Of a stretch of 64,000 nt of DNA, positions 18,505 through 29,542 are shown piece by piece. The stretch's first letter is position 1. Every line of letters begins with the position of its first letter. Source of the DNA: an uncultured Prochlorococcus sp. Lineage in GTDB: Bacteria > Cyanobacteriota > Cyanobacteriia > PCC-6307 > Cyanobiaceae. The stretch spans positions 1-64,000 of the forward strand of contig CACGBT010000006.1 of assembly GCA_902571335.1 (NCBI GenBank). The letters run 5' to 3'. The position numbers and the translations under genes were made by a program. The notes under the pieces were generated by a model that worked only from the letters and a program-made list of their open reading frames with translations, ran no database searches and was not told the origin of the DNA.

Positions 18505-20145
18505 TTGGATATAAGTCCTTATGATGCAATTGTTGTTGGTTCTGGAGCTACAGGAGGAATAGCAGCACTTACATTGGCAGAACAGGGAATCAAAGTTTTA
18601 GTAATAGAAGCAGGGCCTCAAGTCAAAAGGCATGAAGCTAGTAATGATGAGCCAAAAAGTACATTCAAAAGATTATCAGGTGTTTTAACAAAAAAACATG
18701 CCAATCAATGCCAACATCCTGGTTATTGGAAAAATAATCCTGACTTATATTCAAATGAATTGAAGCATCCTTATGACTTCCCAAAAAAAAAGCCATTTCT
18801 TTGGACCCAAGGTAAACAATATGGGGGGAGATCATTAACTTGGGGAGGCATAACATTAAGACTTTCCTCAGAAGACTTTCAACCCGCTAAAAAAGACGGA
18901 TTCGGACCAAACTGGCCTATTTCATACGATGAACTATCCCCTCACTATGATTTCATTGAAAATTTCTGCGGCATCTATGGACGAAAAGATGACATTAAAG
19001 AAGTCCCAAACGGTAAATATATTGGAGAAATACCTCTTACAGAAAACGAAAATGTTTTTGGCAACAAAGTAAAATCAAAATTAAACTATCCATTTATCCA
19101 ATCAAGAGGATTTGACCGTAATTCATCAGTAAAAGAAAAAAAATGGCCAAAGTCCTCTAGCTTAGGAAGCTCTTTAAAAAAAGCTTTAGATACTGGAAAT
19201 GTACAAATAATCTCTAATTACCTGGTGGAGTCTTTTGAGATTAACAAGGCAACAGAGCTTGCCTCAAAACTAACGATCGTAAACCTAGAAAATGGACAAA
19301 AAGAAGTATTGAATTGTGATTTAATTTTTCTCTGCGCATCAACAATTTCAACACTCAGAATACTACTGAACTCAGAATATAAAACAAATTCCTCAGGGTT
19401 TAAGGATAATTCTGGAAAATTAGGCAAATACCTCATGGATCACATATCTATCTGTAGATTTTTTTCAGTCCCAAAAACAAAAAACTCAAATAAACCAGTA
19501 GATAATCCTCCCGATCTTTCTGGAGCAGGCAGCTTCTTTATTCCATTTGGTTCAAATTTACCAGAAATTGACGACATGAATTTCCATAGAGGTTATGGAA
19601 TCTGGGGGGCAATTGATCGATTAGGGATTCCTAAATTTTTGCAAAAAGACACAAGCACATCCATTGGCTTTCTTATCGCCCATGGAGAAGTCCTTCCTAG
19701 AGAGAAAAACTCAGTTTCTCTCTCACGAAAAACAGATGAATGGGGTATCCCAATTCCCTACATTGAATTCGAATGGAGCAAAAATGAATTAAATATGGCT
19801 AAACATATGGAAAACACAATACGTAAATCAATCACAGCTGCTAATGGAGAAATAAAAAATATTAATGAACTAATGAATATCCCATTAGGGAGTCTATTTA
19901 CAAAAAATTTGATCGCACTTTCAGATAGTCCTCCTCCTCCTGGATATTACATTCATGAAGTAGGGGGGGCACCAATGGGGGTAGATGAAGAAAATAGTGT
20001 AGTTGATAAATTTAATAGATTATGGAGATGCAAGAATGTACTTGTATTAGATGGAGCATGCTGGCCCACATCATCTTGGCAAAGCCCTACACTTACAATG
20101 ATGGCCTTGAGTAGAAGAGCCTGTTTAAATATTAAAAAGACTTAG
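18505..20145 (+). CDS. GMC-family FAD oxidoreductase
   Basis: 'DAIVVGSGATGGIAALTLAEQGIKVLVIEAG' and C-terminal 'HEVGGAPMG...VLDGACWPTSSWQSPTLTMMALSRRAC'; TTG start. Confidence 0.85.
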   Translation: MDISPYDAIVVGSGATGGIAALTLAEQGIKVLVIEAGPQVKRHEASNDEPKSTFKRLSGVLTKKHANQCQHPGYWKNNPDLYSNELKHPYDFPKKKPFLWTQGKQYGGRSLTWGGITLRLSSEDFQPAKKDGFGPNWPISYDELSPHYDFIENFCGIYGRKDDIKEVPNGKYIGEIPLTENENVFGNKVKSKLNYPFIQSRGFDRNSSVKEKKWPKSSSLGSSLKKALDTGNVQIISNYLVESFEINKATELASKLTIVNLENGQKEVLNCDLIFLCASTISTLRILLNSEYKTNSSGFKDNSGKLGKYLMDHISICRFFSVPKTKNSNKPVDNPPDLSGAGSFFIPFGSNLPEIDDMNFHRGYGIWGAIDRLGIPKFLQKDTSTSIGFLIAHGEVLPREKNSVSLSRKTDEWGIPIPYIEFEWSKNELNMAKHMENTIRKSITAANGEIKNINELMNIPLGSLFTKNLIALSDSPPPPGYYIHEVGGAPMGVDEENSVVDKFNRLWRCKNVLVLDGACWPTSSWQSPTLTMMALSRRACLNIKKT

Positions 20146-20389
20146 ATGGTGTAAATAATTGATTTAAATAAATTTCTGAGACAGAATTATCTGTACATCC
20201 GTTTTGAACGAGAAAAGTAGCTAATGCTGAATTTATAAGCTTATATTGATCCCAAGTTGGGTTACTTAATACGAAATCTTTCATAGTGTTATAAAGAGTT
20301 TCTGAAAGCTCTGTTTCTAAAGAGACTTTATTTGGAGAGCACTCGACAAGTTTCTTATCAGTTAAATTTGATTGGCTGATTTGATCCAT
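20132..20389 (-). CDS. Hypothetical protein (85 aa)
   Basis: Complete ORF; 3' end overlaps the GMC gene by 14 bp. Confidence 0.55.
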   Translation of the reverse strand: MDQISQSNLTDKKLVECSPNKVSLETELSETLYNTMKDFVLSNPTWDQYKLINSALATFLVQNGCTDNSVSEIYLNQLFTPSKSF

Positions 20390-20770
20390 AGATTTATATT
20401 TTCTGCATAACCATAATGATATTTATTTCTAAAAAAATCAAAAAAAATCTGCATTTAAACTTTTCAATTTATCAGATGAGACTCATGTTATAAATTAGTT
20501 TTTAAAAAACTTACTTTTTAAAAAAGGAAATTGAATAAATTTTAAAGAAAAGTCAACAATAATGTTGATGTCCTGTTTTTTTTGAAAAATACTGGCACTT
20601 CTAATTCAATGTGGATTTGGACGTGGAAAAAACCCTTTAAATTGTGGAAAATCTAGTCCAAAATACTTTTAAGATTTTATATTAGGAATACTTATGTATA
20701 CTGAGTCTATTAAGACTAAGTCGAGAAAGAGACAGGTGATTAATTGATTTTCAACGGATTTTCTTAAGAT

Positions 20771-21973
20771 TTAGTCTTTATTAGGCAAGCGAAGCGTGAC
20801 AGGTCCTAAAGGGTGTTTTGAGTTTGGATAAATACTATGGTGATGGTGATGGTGATTATGTTCATGTTGATGAGCCTCTACATGTTCATGTTCCAAGTAA
20901 TCTCCTTCTCCTGAGTTTGATTTTTCTTGGTTATGAGTTGGTATTTGATTTTGTATTTCACAAGCACCATTACATTCAGGATCACATAAATCACAACTGA
21001 TACCCAAGCCCTCTACATGGTCATGATGACTTTCTTGTACCATTCCAACTTCTTTTTCGAAGCCAAATAAATTTGACCTATATTTACAAGTTGAGCAATT
21101 CATAAAATTATTACCTTCGTTATTAAGAATCTCTTCAATCCTTTCTACAAAAGTGTCGACCACATAAGACTGTGACGAAAGATATTTTGCATGTATAAAT
21201 GAAATATTTGGATTATTACTAGCAACTAAATCACTTTGCCTTTTTATTCTTGTGACAAGGACACCTGAGAAAAGGAAATAAGGAAAAATAATTATATTTT
21301 TATAACCAAGTCTCACAACATTTTTCAATCCAGGTTCAACTAGAGGGAAAGTTACCCCAGAAAAAACTGTTTCCCCCCACCCTAAACCAATACCTTCTAC
21401 GATCATTCTCGTAATTTTTGAAACATTGGAATTCGCATCTGGGTCAGAAGAACCTCTACCAACAACAACTAATAATGATTCTTCAGGTTTGAGTGTATTA
21501 TTTTGTTTAAATACATCTTTAACTCTTTCACAAGCTGCACTAATCATTAAATTATTAATACCTAATTCTCTTCCATAAATTATTTCAATACCTGTTTTAC
21601 TTGAATAATTCATAAGCAAGCTAGGTATATCATTTTTCACATGGCCAGCAGCGAAAAGCATTGCGGGTATTGCAATTACTTTTTTTATAGAAAGATCTCT
21701 TAATTTGTCTAGAGCATCAACAAGTGAAGGTTTAGCGAATTCCAAGAAACCATATTCAACCAAATAATTTGGATATCTTTTTTGGATAAACTGGGTTAAT
21801 TCTTGAAATTCAGTAATGGCTAGTTTATTTCTACTGCCGTGTCCACAGATAAGTATCGCGACTTGATTATTTAACTTCGAATCTAAATTATCCAAAATCA
21901 AGTTATTACTTATACCATAATAGTAAAGAACAATATCATGTAGTGAAAAATAAATGTTTGCTTGAAGTTCCAA
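20771..21973 (-). CDS. cbiX: Sirohydrochlorin cobaltochelatase CbiX-like, with Cys-rich and His-rich C-terminus; true start probably downstream of 21973
   Basis: 'VAILICGHGSRNKLAITEF', 'AIPAMLFAAGHVKNDIP', 'VVVGRGSSDPDAN', 'FPYFLFSGVL'; tail 'HEHEHVEAHQHEHNHHHHHH'-like. Confidence 0.85.
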   Translation of the reverse strand: MELQANIYFSLHDIVLYYYGISNNLILDNLDSKLNNQVAILICGHGSRNKLAITEFQELTQFIQKRYPNYLVEYGFLEFAKPSLVDALDKLRDLSIKKVIAIPAMLFAAGHVKNDIPSLLMNYSSKTGIEIIYGRELGINNLMISAACERVKDVFKQNNTLKPEESLLVVVGRGSSDPDANSNVSKITRMIVEGIGLGWGETVFSGVTFPLVEPGLKNVVRLGYKNIIIFPYFLFSGVLVTRIKRQSDLVASNNPNISFIHAKYLSSQSYVVDTFVERIEEILNNEGNNFMNCSTCKYRSNLFGFEKEVGMVQESHHDHVEGLGISCDLCDPECNGACEIQNQIPTHNQEKSNSGEGDYLEHEHVEAHQHEHNHHHHHHSIYPNSKHPLGPVTLRLPNKD

Positions 21974-23217
21974 ATATCAACTCAAAAGATGCAAAATTAA
22001 AGAAATTAATTTATGACGTTGATGAGTCCTTATTTTATGAGGATAAATATTCTAATGAAGAATTCGAGCACCTTTGCATATGTAGTGGAGGTACAACCTC
22101 TAGCTGTGCAAAAAATGGTTTTACAACTCTTGATCTAAGAAAAAATTACAACAAAATTAAACTAGATAGAAAAACCAATTTAGTAACAATTGGAGGTGGA
22201 GTAATAATGGGGGATCTAGTAAATCATTTACAAAAACATAATCGAAGTTTTCCAATCGGACTTTCTAAACTTCCTGGAGCAGGCTATATTCTCACGGGTG
22301 GAGTAAGCCCGCTCAGTAGAGCCTACGGATTAGCCATTGATAATATTGAATCAATAAAAGGTTTCTTAGGAAATGGCACATTTATCTCTTTAAAAAAAAA
22401 TCAAATAAATCCAGAAGAACAATTGATTTGGGAAGCAATTAAAGGCGCAGCACCCTTCTTTTCAATTATTACCGAAATAGAACTTAAGACTATCCAATCT
22501 AATCCAATAAAGGTTATTGAAGGATTTGTAAATCTAAATGAACTTTCAGAAATAATAAAATTATCAGAGGAATTTCCAGAAAATATTAGTCTTCAATGGA
22601 TTTATGCCCAAAAAATTTATATATATATTTTTGCTGAACTCAATAATTTAGAGGATAAAACAACAGAAGAAAACTTAATGCTTCTAGACAAATTTCCTGC
22701 TCTAAAAAAACAATTTTATGAAAACTTTAACAAAATTAATTTTTTTCCAAAGGAATTGAATTTATATGAGCTGAATGCAAATAACCATTCTGAGGTAATT
22801 AGTCTTCTTGGAGAAGATTTAAAAAATGATATCCCAATTTTTATAAAATGCTTGAGTGAAATAATGGAAAATAAACCTAATAATTCATGTTATATTGCTT
22901 CTCAACAATTAGGTGGCAAAACTAAAAAGTTAAATCATGGAGCAAGCTTTTTTGTTCATAGAAAAAGTACTTGGAAACCATGGATATATGCATCATGGAA
23001 AAAAAATGATCTTCAAGAAAAAGAAGTCGCTCTGGAATGGATTTATAAATCATGGAGCAAGCTAAAAAGGTTTTATCCAAATATTCACTTAGCCCAATTG
23101 CATAATCATTTGAATTCTCATGAAGAAGAAATTACATTAGCCTTTGGAAATAGAATGAACGAATTAAAAACTTTAAAGAATATTTTTGACCCACAAGGAA
23201 TTTTGCCTCCTCTATGA
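21943..23217 (+). CDS. FAD-binding oxidoreductase (FAD_binding_4 type)
   Basis: 'LVTIGGGVIMGDLVNHLQKHNRSFPIGLSKLPGAGYILTGGVSPLSRAYGLAIDNI'. Confidence 0.8.
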   Translation: MKNKCLLEVPNINSKDAKLKKLIYDVDESLFYEDKYSNEEFEHLCICSGGTTSSCAKNGFTTLDLRKNYNKIKLDRKTNLVTIGGGVIMGDLVNHLQKHNRSFPIGLSKLPGAGYILTGGVSPLSRAYGLAIDNIESIKGFLGNGTFISLKKNQINPEEQLIWEAIKGAAPFFSIITEIELKTIQSNPIKVIEGFVNLNELSEIIKLSEEFPENISLQWIYAQKIYIYIFAELNNLEDKTTEENLMLLDKFPALKKQFYENFNKINFFPKELNLYELNANNHSEVISLLGEDLKNDIPIFIKCLSEIMENKPNNSCYIASQQLGGKTKKLNHGASFFVHRKSTWKPWIYASWKKNDLQEKEVALEWIYKSWSKLKRFYPNIHLAQLHNHLNSHEEEITLAFGNRMNELKTLKNIFDPQGILPPL

Positions 23218-23247
23218 GGTAACTTCTTAATTATAAAGAAACTTAAA

Positions 23248-24813
23248 ATGTCAAATTTCTCAAGATATTTATCTAAAAATTGGTTAGATGATCCAAAGTC
23301 AAATATTCTCTCTGGCTTAGTTGTTGCTTTTGCAATGATCCCAGAAGCAATTGCTTTTTCAGGTATAGCAGGTGTAGATCCTAAAGTTGGCCTTTTTGGT
23401 GCATTTTGCCTATCTATAACGATTGCCATTGTTGGAGGAAGAAGGGGTATGATCACTTCAGCCACAGGTTCAACAGCTCTTTTAATGACTGGACTAGTTG
23501 CTTATGGAGAATCACAAGCTCCAGGATTAGGAGTCCCATATCTCATTGCAGCTGGAATATTAACTGGAATTTTCCAAATTCTTTGGGGATACTTAAGGCT
23601 TGCCTACCAAATGCGATTCGTTCCAACAGGAGTATTAAGTGGATTTGTAAATGCATTGGCACTTTTAATATTTCAAGCACAACTACCTCAGTTAGGCATA
23701 GGGATTAAAGAATCAAAAGGATTAGTTGAACAAACTATCAGTCAATATCCAATTAACTCTCAGATTCCAGTAGTTTGGATTCTTGTAATCCTAGGATTAG
23801 TAATTATATATGGGCTTCCAAAAATAACAAAAGTAGTCCCATCTCAACTTATCGCAATAGTAGTAATTACTCTTATAAGCATATTTTTTAATCTAGATGT
23901 CCCAACAGTTAGCGATTTGGGTAAATTACCTGATGGATTACCAAGTATTTCTCTTCCTTTTGGATCAATAGAAAATGGGAAAGTACCTTTTAGTCTTGAA
24001 ACATTAGGGATAATTTTACCGACTTCACTTGCAATATCTCTCGTAGGTTTAATGGAAACCTTTTTAACTCAAGACATTTTAGACGATGTAACTGATACAA
24101 GTTCTAATAAAAATAAAGAAGCAAGAGGACAGGGAATCGCAAATATTGTGGCATCCTTATTTGGTGGAATGGCAGGATGTGCCTTAGTTGGGCAATCTGT
24201 TATGAATACGGAGAATGGTGGTAAATCTAGATTATCAACCCTCTCCTCAGGTATATCTCTACTAATTATGATTATCCTCTTGAAGTCTTGGATTGGAGCA
24301 ATCCCAATGGCTGCTTTAGTAGCAATCATGATAACGATCGCAATAAGTACAGCAGATATAAATGGATTAAAAAATATTAGAAAGATACCTAAAAGCGATA
24401 CTGCAGTCATGCTTATGACTTTCTCAGTTACTATGCTTACAAAACCTCATAATCTTGCGCTTGGAGTTATTGCAGGAGTTGCATTAGCTGCAATTCTTTT
24501 CAGCAGAAAAGTTGCAAAAGTTATAACTGTCTCAAGAGCAAAAGACAATAATTTAACTACCTATAAAGTAAAAGGACAATTATTTTTTGTAAGTAAAATT
24601 TATTTTTTACAAGGATTTGATATTCATGAACATCCAGAAAATATTGTAATTGACATGTCTTTAGCTCATATTTGGGATCAAAGTGGCGTTGTAGCTCTTG
24701 AGCAAATTATTAGAAAATTCCAGAATGGTGGATCTAAAGTTGAAATTGTAGGATTAAATAAAGAAAGTCTTAACCTATTTGAAAGACTAGGTGGTATAGA
24801 AAGCGCTCATTGA
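23248..24813 (+). CDS. SulP-family anion transporter with STAS domain
   Basis: 'DPKSNILSGLVVAFAMIPEAIAFSGIAGVDPKVGLF' SulP block; C-terminal STAS-like segment 'ENIVIDMSLAHIWDQSGVVALEQI'. Confidence 0.88.
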   Translation: MSNFSRYLSKNWLDDPKSNILSGLVVAFAMIPEAIAFSGIAGVDPKVGLFGAFCLSITIAIVGGRRGMITSATGSTALLMTGLVAYGESQAPGLGVPYLIAAGILTGIFQILWGYLRLAYQMRFVPTGVLSGFVNALALLIFQAQLPQLGIGIKESKGLVEQTISQYPINSQIPVVWILVILGLVIIYGLPKITKVVPSQLIAIVVITLISIFFNLDVPTVSDLGKLPDGLPSISLPFGSIENGKVPFSLETLGIILPTSLAISLVGLMETFLTQDILDDVTDTSSNKNKEARGQGIANIVASLFGGMAGCALVGQSVMNTENGGKSRLSTLSSGISLLIMIILLKSWIGAIPMAALVAIMITIAISTADINGLKNIRKIPKSDTAVMLMTFSVTMLTKPHNLALGVIAGVALAAILFSRKVAKVITVSRAKDNNLTTYKVKGQLFFVSKIYFLQGFDIHEHPENIVIDMSLAHIWDQSGVVALEQIIRKFQNGGSKVEIVGLNKESLNLFERLGGIESAH

Positions 24814-24819
24814 AAAAAG

Positions 24820-25710
24820 TTAATTAAGACTAACTTGTTGATAACAAAACCAAAGCCATTGCTGAAAAAGCAAATTCCTATGAGATCTCCAAGCAGTTTT
24901 TGAACTATTTAGATCAAAATTTTCAGGTGGAGGAACATCTCCTTTTTCTTTGTCTCTTTCAATTTCACTAATAATTCTATGCACCGTATATTCAGGATGA
25001 CCTAAATGCATAAGTTGTTTTTGATCATTAGATTCAAATATTGTATATCCGACGTTTTCTCCATAAGCCAGCAAATTCAATTTGCCTTCTTTTTGGGCCT
25101 TCTCCATCTCCAAATCTGGTAATCCTGCAAATCTACTTTGAGGACAAATAAATTCATCATCTTGCGTACCCATCAAAGGATGGCCAGGAACAAGACTTTT
25201 TAAAGGGAATACCCCAAACAATTTCCTATCAAAAACTTTCTTATCGACTCCTGCCAAATAAGCCAGCGCAAAGCCAGCCCAACATAATCCAAGAGTGCTC
25301 GCACAAGAAGTTCTAGCTTCATTTACAATTTTCACGAATTCGTCCCAATACTTAACATCCTCAAAGGCTAAGTGCTCAATAGGTGCTCCAGTAATGATTA
25401 TTCCATCTAACGGTTCTGGATTATTTGCTTCTTCCCAAGTTATATATAGATTATTTAGATGATTAAGATCCCATGTTTTATAAGAGTGAGTTTTAAGCCT
25501 TATCCAAACTGGCTCTATTTGAAGAGGAGATAAACCAAGTGGATGTAGTAAGTTAAATTCATACTGCTTGCCAAGAGGCATGATATTCAAAATACCAATC
25601 CTAAGAGGACGTATATCCTGTCTTTTTGCCAATTCTGGTTCGATCCAAGATATATGATTTTTCTCAACATCACTAATTTTGTGATAGTTACTAGGAATTA
25701 TTAAAGCCAA
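24820..25710 (-). CDS. metA: Homoserine O-succinyl/acetyltransferase
   Basis: 'RIGILNIMPLGKQYEFNLLHPLGLSPLQIEPVWI', 'GIIITGAPIEHLAFEDVKYW', 'STLGLCWAG'. Confidence 0.9.
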   Translation of the reverse strand: MALIIPSNYHKISDVEKNHISWIEPELAKRQDIRPLRIGILNIMPLGKQYEFNLLHPLGLSPLQIEPVWIRLKTHSYKTWDLNHLNNLYITWEEANNPEPLDGIIITGAPIEHLAFEDVKYWDEFVKIVNEARTSCASTLGLCWAGFALAYLAGVDKKVFDRKLFGVFPLKSLVPGHPLMGTQDDEFICPQSRFAGLPDLEMEKAQKEGKLNLLAYGENVGYTIFESNDQKQLMHLGHPEYTVHRIISEIERDKEKGDVPPPENFDLNSSKTAWRSHRNLLFQQWLWFCYQQVSLN

Positions 25711-25723
25711 TAAATCTTCTTTC

Positions 25724-27067
<1,344 letters not shown>

Positions 27068-27123
27068 CTATTATCTATTTAACTTAAAAAAGTCCCAAAA
27101 AAAAACAAAAAAAAGATAAATAT

Positions 27124-27783
27124 TTATAAATCCTTTTTTAATGAAGGGTAATTACCTTTCATATATAAACTCAAATCCTCTTTTATCGCAGATCTGAGTT
27201 TATCAATATTTGCAGAATCTATTATTGGAAAAGTTTTATTAGCTTCAGGATCTTTTTCAGTAATTGATTTCCAATTCTTACTAACATTTTTTTCAGAGTT
27301 GTTTAGAACATCATCAAAATTGAAAACCTTATCGTTATTTTTTGCATCAAACTCGCTAAAAGCTTTATTTATGAGGTCCTTTCTATTTTCAAATAGATTT
27401 TTGGCTTTTAAGGTATCAGGAAGTCCCATCACTGGTTGTAATTCCTTAAGAAGTTTTATTTCCTCTTCAATTAAGAGTGTCCAAACACCATGTTTATTTT
27501 TTGGAAGATTAGAATTACTGAAAATATAAATTTCATCGAGGTAAAAATTTAACCATAAATAATATGATTTTTCTTCAATAGTTTTTTTAACAGATATCTT
27601 TTTATTTTGGATCTTTGGGAGTAACTTCTCTGCTTTCTTTAAAAACCTTCTGTCTTCTATTTCTAAATTTATTAATCCCCATCTTTGACTGTAGTCCCAT
27701 AAATCTTCGTATCTTGTTAAATCTTCTTGATTCCAACCAAGAGCTTTCAGTTCATGAGAACGATGTGATAATTCCTTTTTCAA
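27124..27783 (-). CDS. Hypothetical protein
   Basis: 219-aa ORF with coding-like composition; no family recognised. Confidence 0.6.
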   Translation of the reverse strand: MKKELSHRSHELKALGWNQEDLTRYEDLWDYSQRWGLINLEIEDRRFLKKAEKLLPKIQNKKISVKKTIEEKSYYLWLNFYLDEIYIFSNSNLPKNKHGVWTLLIEEEIKLLKELQPVMGLPDTLKAKNLFENRKDLINKAFSEFDAKNNDKVFNFDDVLNNSEKNVSKNWKSITEKDPEANKTFPIIDSANIDKLRSAIKEDLSLYMKGNYPSLKKDL

Positions 27784-27874
27784 AAAAACCTTTTAAAACC
27801 ATAATAATTCTACCCCCGCAATCAAGATTAGTAAATAAATGAAGAACTTACTTTTTAGTAAATTAAATAAATAA

Positions 27875-29383
27875 TCAATTATTAAAATAATTATTGATAA
27901 TTTTCAATACATTGATATAGCTTGGATATTTTATAGAAGTTTGATTACTATATTCATTTTTTTTAAAATCATTTTCCTCTTTGTTAATAAACAATTTCTT
28001 GTAAAGATTTTCAATATCATTAAAAAGATAATCCCCTTTTAATTTTTCATTAAGTTCTAAAGATAATTCAGATTTCACAGATTCTTGGCAAAAATTAGTG
28101 ATCTCTTCTGAACTAATTAAAACCTTATAAATTTCTTTTTTTTCTTCTGAATTAGCATTAAAGCATAAATAAATAAGATTAATCATTGAACAATTATTAT
28201 TTTTGATTTTGAATTCTTTATAAATATCTGGCCAAAATTTTAAAGATTTTAGACCTTCTAAACCTCCTTGACTGAGAGAGTATTTATTACACCAATTTAC
28301 AAATTCTGAGACGTCTTTTGGACATCTATTTAGTTGCAAAAGCATATCTGATAAAACTTGTCCTGCCTGAAAATTCCGTGTTGGTTTTCCTTCAGTTGGT
28401 AGAGTCATACTCCCTAAGACATCAGCCTTAACAGCATTTAATTGAGAAAAAGTATAATCTCCTTTTTCACAAAATTTATTGTTTATTATTTCCTTTGCAC
28501 TAATAATTTCTTCACCATAACCAAGTTCTTTTAATGTAAGATATTTATTTTCTAATTTATTTTCTTTTCTAACTTTTAATGATACTGATGCGGCCTGATC
28601 TAAACATTGAGTTAACAAAATTGTATTAATGCTAGGAAGCATTCCTGGCTTATCGGAATGAAAGTTATTTACAAAACCTGCAAATATGGATGAGATATTT
28701 TTTATTGATTTTATATATTGACATTCAATATTATGAACTCCAGGAGAAACTTGAATTTTCGGGGACAATTGATTCAAAATGCGAGCTCCTATTAAAGCAG
28801 TTAGGGCATCAGGATGGCAGAAATTTGCAGTAAAACTATCATTAGGATTTCGTAAAGCTCCGTGACGATGAAATCCTGTAAAAAAAGCTAAATTTGGATA
28901 TTTATTACAAAGAATAAAAGGGTTTTTACTTTTATTGTCAACGCAAAATGAACCGACGAGACAGCCAAGAACCACATTTTCTCTTTTTAAAGTTTTTCTG
29001 AGTTCTAAAGCATGTTTAACATCATCTTTTATGTGATTACTGTTTGAAGCAAGAATAACTATCTCACATTCCAAGAGAAGATCTTTGAGATCAAAAGACT
29101 TTCTTTTCCCCTCAGAAGAATAATGTCCCATTCCCTTAATCTTTTCAATAATCTCATTATCCATATCAGAAAGAACATCATTTGAGAAAGCACCTAACAA
29201 ATCTCTATCTTCCCTAGGAGCTAAGAGAATATTATTTGATTTTCCATGCATAGCACAGTTGTATGCTAATGAGGCAGGATATAAACCAACACTGTAGAAT
29301 CCAACTTTGCTTTTCTCTATATCTTTAATCAATGAATAAAAATATTTTTCATCATTTATGTTTTTTATGAAATTATTCTTCAT
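27875..29383 (-). CDS. Putative NAD(P)-binding dehydrogenase, glycerol-3-phosphate-dehydrogenase-like
   Basis: N-terminal nucleotide-binding-like segment 'VGFYSVGLYPASLAYNCAMHGKS' and 'CEIVILASNSNHIKDDV'; helical C-terminal region; distant assignment. Confidence 0.45.
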   Translation of the reverse strand: MKNNFIKNINDEKYFYSLIKDIEKSKVGFYSVGLYPASLAYNCAMHGKSNNILLAPREDRDLLGAFSNDVLSDMDNEIIEKIKGMGHYSSEGKRKSFDLKDLLLECEIVILASNSNHIKDDVKHALELRKTLKRENVVLGCLVGSFCVDNKSKNPFILCNKYPNLAFFTGFHRHGALRNPNDSFTANFCHPDALTALIGARILNQLSPKIQVSPGVHNIECQYIKSIKNISSIFAGFVNNFHSDKPGMLPSINTILLTQCLDQAASVSLKVRKENKLENKYLTLKELGYGEEIISAKEIINNKFCEKGDYTFSQLNAVKADVLGSMTLPTEGKPTRNFQAGQVLSDMLLQLNRCPKDVSEFVNWCNKYSLSQGGLEGLKSLKFWPDIYKEFKIKNNNCSMINLIYLCFNANSEEKKEIYKVLISSEEITNFCQESVKSELSLELNEKLKGDYLFNDIENLYKKLFINKEENDFKKNEYSNQTSIKYPSYINVLKIINNYFNN

Positions 29384-29542
29384 TTTTGGAAATTCTTGAT
29401 AATTTTTTAATTTCTTACCCTTAACAACATTTTTCTACATTAAAGTAATATTTACCATAGCAGATTATTTATTGTAAATATTCAATTTTTTAATTTATAA
29501 TTTCTTAAAGAGAAATTTAATAAAAGAGAAATATTTATAAAC

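Noticed and set aside
23118-23465. 115-aa - strand ORF, and other antisense ORFs in the SulP gene (23406-23708 +, 24069-24410 -)
   Set aside because: Overlap strongly supported genes in other frames.
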